Positions 62,565 through 64,000 of a DNA stretch of 64,000 bases are shown here, piece by piece. The translations under genes and the position numbers were made by a program. Every line of letters starts with the position of its first letter. Within the stretch, counting starts at the first letter, position 1. The notes beneath the pieces were generated by a model. That model was not told where the DNA came from, did not search any database, and saw nothing but the letters and a program-made list of their open reading frames with translations. The DNA is taken from assembly GCA_003524085.1 (NCBI GenBank), contig DOEC01000021.1:1-64000 (forward strand). Reading direction: 5' to 3'. This DNA comes from Bacillota bacterium. Lineage in GTDB: Bacteria; Bacillota_I; Bacilli_A; RF39; UBA660.

Positions 62565-63986
62565 TTATCTTGAACCTTTTCTTGCTCGTTCTTTAACTAG
62601 GTTTTCTAATTCTGTCATTGTTAACTTTGATAACTCTAGTTCTTTTTGCTCTAGTTCTTTAGTATCAATATCAGTAATTAGTCTATTAAACATAGTTTTA
62701 TACTGTTGCATGTCATTATCACTTTTCTTAACAAACACTCCTACAATGTCATAGATATTGTCTTTAATATGTTTTGTGACTATTCTTACTTGATCGTACC
62801 TTAATTCAGTATACCCACTTGCTTTTTTATTGTTTGATAAGCTCTTAAATTCTTTTGAGCCTACTTTTCCCATAGTAAACCTATTTAACAAATCAAGCAC
62901 TGTATCATAATACTCATTAGGAACATTTTTCATATCTTGAATTAATCTACTTTTAGTTGGGTTAGTTACAGGATGAGTAAATACTAAAAGTCTTTCTTTA
63001 ACACTTAAAGTTTCTTCTGTGATATCTTCTTCTGTTAATTCTAACTTACTAATTTCTTCATAATATTTTCTTATATCAATATATTTATTTAGTAATTTAT
63101 AGTACGCAGTTATAGCTTCTTTTCTAAGTGGTTTATTAATATATGTTTCTAAATCATTGACTATCTCATAATATTCAAGCATATCATAAATAAAACTTTT
63201 TAATACTTCATTTACAACATATCTAAATTCATTGTCTTCAGTAATAAATCTTTTATAACTATCTAAAGAGTTAGCAACATCATCTTCATAAATGATATAA
63301 CTTTTAATTTCAGCAACTTTTTTATCTAAAGTTTCTTTTCTACTTCTTCTAATTTCTACTATATCTAATTCTTCAAAACCACCATTTAATATATTTGGTA
63401 GTTCATTATATAAGTCATTAGTATTCTTTTCTTCAGTAGCATTTATAGATTTTAAGTTCCTGTTATAATACTCAATTTCATTACATAAAAGTAAGTCTTC
63501 TTTTGTTTCTATAATTCCTTTTGTTTCATAGTATCCTATAATTTTCTTTACATTGATAATATCATATTTACTTTCAAGTATAGGTGTATCATTTTTAATA
63601 GCAAGTGTTACTCTATATGCTGAAGATACTCTGTTTCTGTTGTTTCTAATTTGTTTATCTAGAGTTTTAAATCTCTCTAAATCAGTTTTGTATTCTAAAT
63701 TTAATTTTGTTATAAAAGATTTCATATCATCAACATCATTATTTAACATCTGATTTAAATATTTATAGAATAAATTACTGTAATCATTATTGTTATAGAT
63801 ACTGTTTAATAAAATATCAATATTCAAACTATGCTCTTTCATGTTAGTGTAATTCATGTCTAAGTAAGTTAAAACTTCATTAAAAAGTGATATTTTAATT
63901 TCTAAGTCTTTGTATTCTTCTTTTAACACTTTATTTTCAGATATATAATTATTTAATAGTTCAACTATTCTTTCTTTGTTTGTCAT
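62565..63986 (-). CDS. Coiled-coil protein with RelE/HigB-like C-terminal segment
   Basis: A 473-residue protein, complete at the window edge (GGAGGAACAAT precedes the ATG on the minus strand). Residues 1-330 are almost wholly helical with heptads. The segment at ~375-440 (KVGSKEFKSL, YTELRYDQVRIVTKHI, YDIVGVFVKKSDND) resembles the ELRxxxxRIxY...VFxKK core of RelE/HigB-type RNases. No antitoxin gene is visible in the window. No homologue is recognised for the whole protein. Confidence 0.55.
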   Translation of the reverse strand: MTNKERIVELLNNYISENKVLKEEYKDLEIKISLFNEVLTYLDMNYTNMKEHSLNIDILLNSIYNNNDYSNLFYKYLNQMLNNDVDDMKSFITKLNLEYKTDLERFKTLDKQIRNNRNRVSSAYRVTLAIKNDTPILESKYDIINVKKIIGYYETKGIIETKEDLLLCNEIEYYNRNLKSINATEEKNTNDLYNELPNILNGGFEELDIVEIRRSRKETLDKKVAEIKSYIIYEDDVANSLDSYKRFITEDNEFRYVVNEVLKSFIYDMLEYYEIVNDLETYINKPLRKEAITAYYKLLNKYIDIRKYYEEISKLELTEEDITEETLSVKERLLVFTHPVTNPTKSRLIQDMKNVPNEYYDTVLDLLNRFTMGKVGSKEFKSLSNNKKASGYTELRYDQVRIVTKHIKDNIYDIVGVFVKKSDNDMQQYKTMFNRLITDIDTKELEQKELELSKLTMTELENLVKERARKGSR

Positions 63987-64000
63987 ATTGTTCCTCCAGT

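Noticed and set aside
1..64000. CRISPR array
   Set aside because: No regularly spaced 25-40 bp repeats with unique spacers were found; the 23-bp array at 2546 has no spacers.

Overview
The window is strongly AT-rich and reads as the chromosome of a low-GC Bacillota, most likely an uncultured gut-type Bacilli/Erysipelotrichia-like lineage. TGA is used as a stop, as in the standard bacterial code, which argues against true Mollicutes. Gene order follows the Firmicutes core (gpsB-rnpB-rodZ-like-pgsA-recA-rny; scpA-scpB; ftsY/ylxM and ffh). The organism probably sporulates: sigF and spoVAC-AD-AE, two YjcZ-like peptides and a CotD-like coat protein are present. Membrane biology is Gram-positive: PrsA, a sortase with its substrate, VanY/LdcB-type and DacF-type carboxypeptidases.

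Layout. 1-1.5 kb: 3' end of a large secreted repeat protein whose C-terminus looks like the variable region of a diversity-generating retroelement target. 1.5-12.6 kb: HD and PHP hydrolases, rnjA, ftsY-nudix-ylxM, a broken XRE regulator, prsA, two tiny YjcZ-like genes, another HD protein and a metallophosphoesterase. 12.6-15.4 kb: a structured ncRNA, ffh, a transglutaminase-like protein and a CotD-like coat protein. 15.4-21.4 kb: a Notum-like esterase, a broken prolyl-tRNA editing gene, a divergent sortase/NPDTG-substrate pair, and a second copy of the ncRNA. 21.5-26.7 kb: DUF975 membrane protein, P-type ATPase, DUF218 protein. 27.1-32 kb: HAD-MBL-priA-fmt operon. 32.2-36.9 kb: gpsB-rnpB-rodZ-like-pgsA-recA-rny. 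37 kb: remnant of a paralogue of the first protein. 37.3-43.6 kb: HIT, sufS, a tail-less ssb, pyrimidine nucleoside phosphorylase, cadherin-like and VanY proteins. 43.6-46 kb: tRNA-Gly followed by a decayed integrative element (broken gene, fic, shattered integrase). 46-54 kb: UvrD-like helicase, rpoZ, recX, dacF, vanZ-like, dehydrogenase, nucleotidase, glycosyltransferase. 54-61 kb: surface coiled-coil protein, spoIIAA-sigF-spoVAC-AD-AE, membrane protein, scpAB. 61-64 kb: kinase-fold protein, tRNA-Leu, and a coiled-coil protein with a RelE-like tail.

Most notable points: (1) the candidate hypervariable surface protein at the left edge plus a decayed paralogue at 37 kb; (2) two paralogous ~290-nt structured RNAs 8 kb apart, with pairing ends and a diverged but still foldable interior; (3) a sporulation sigma operon that goes straight from spoIIAA to sigF with no spoIIAB, while SpoIIAA has lost its phosphorylatable serine; (4) two copies, 8 kb apart, of a promoter-like element made of three GTAAA boxes at exact 12-bp spacing, an AAAGTC/GACTTT inverted repeat and a T6-N-TCGAATA box, upstream of a helicase and of a surface protein; (5) a class B sortase fused to a long cytoplasmic N-terminal domain, divergent from an NPDTG protein. 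All calls rest on reading the sequence; no database search was run.
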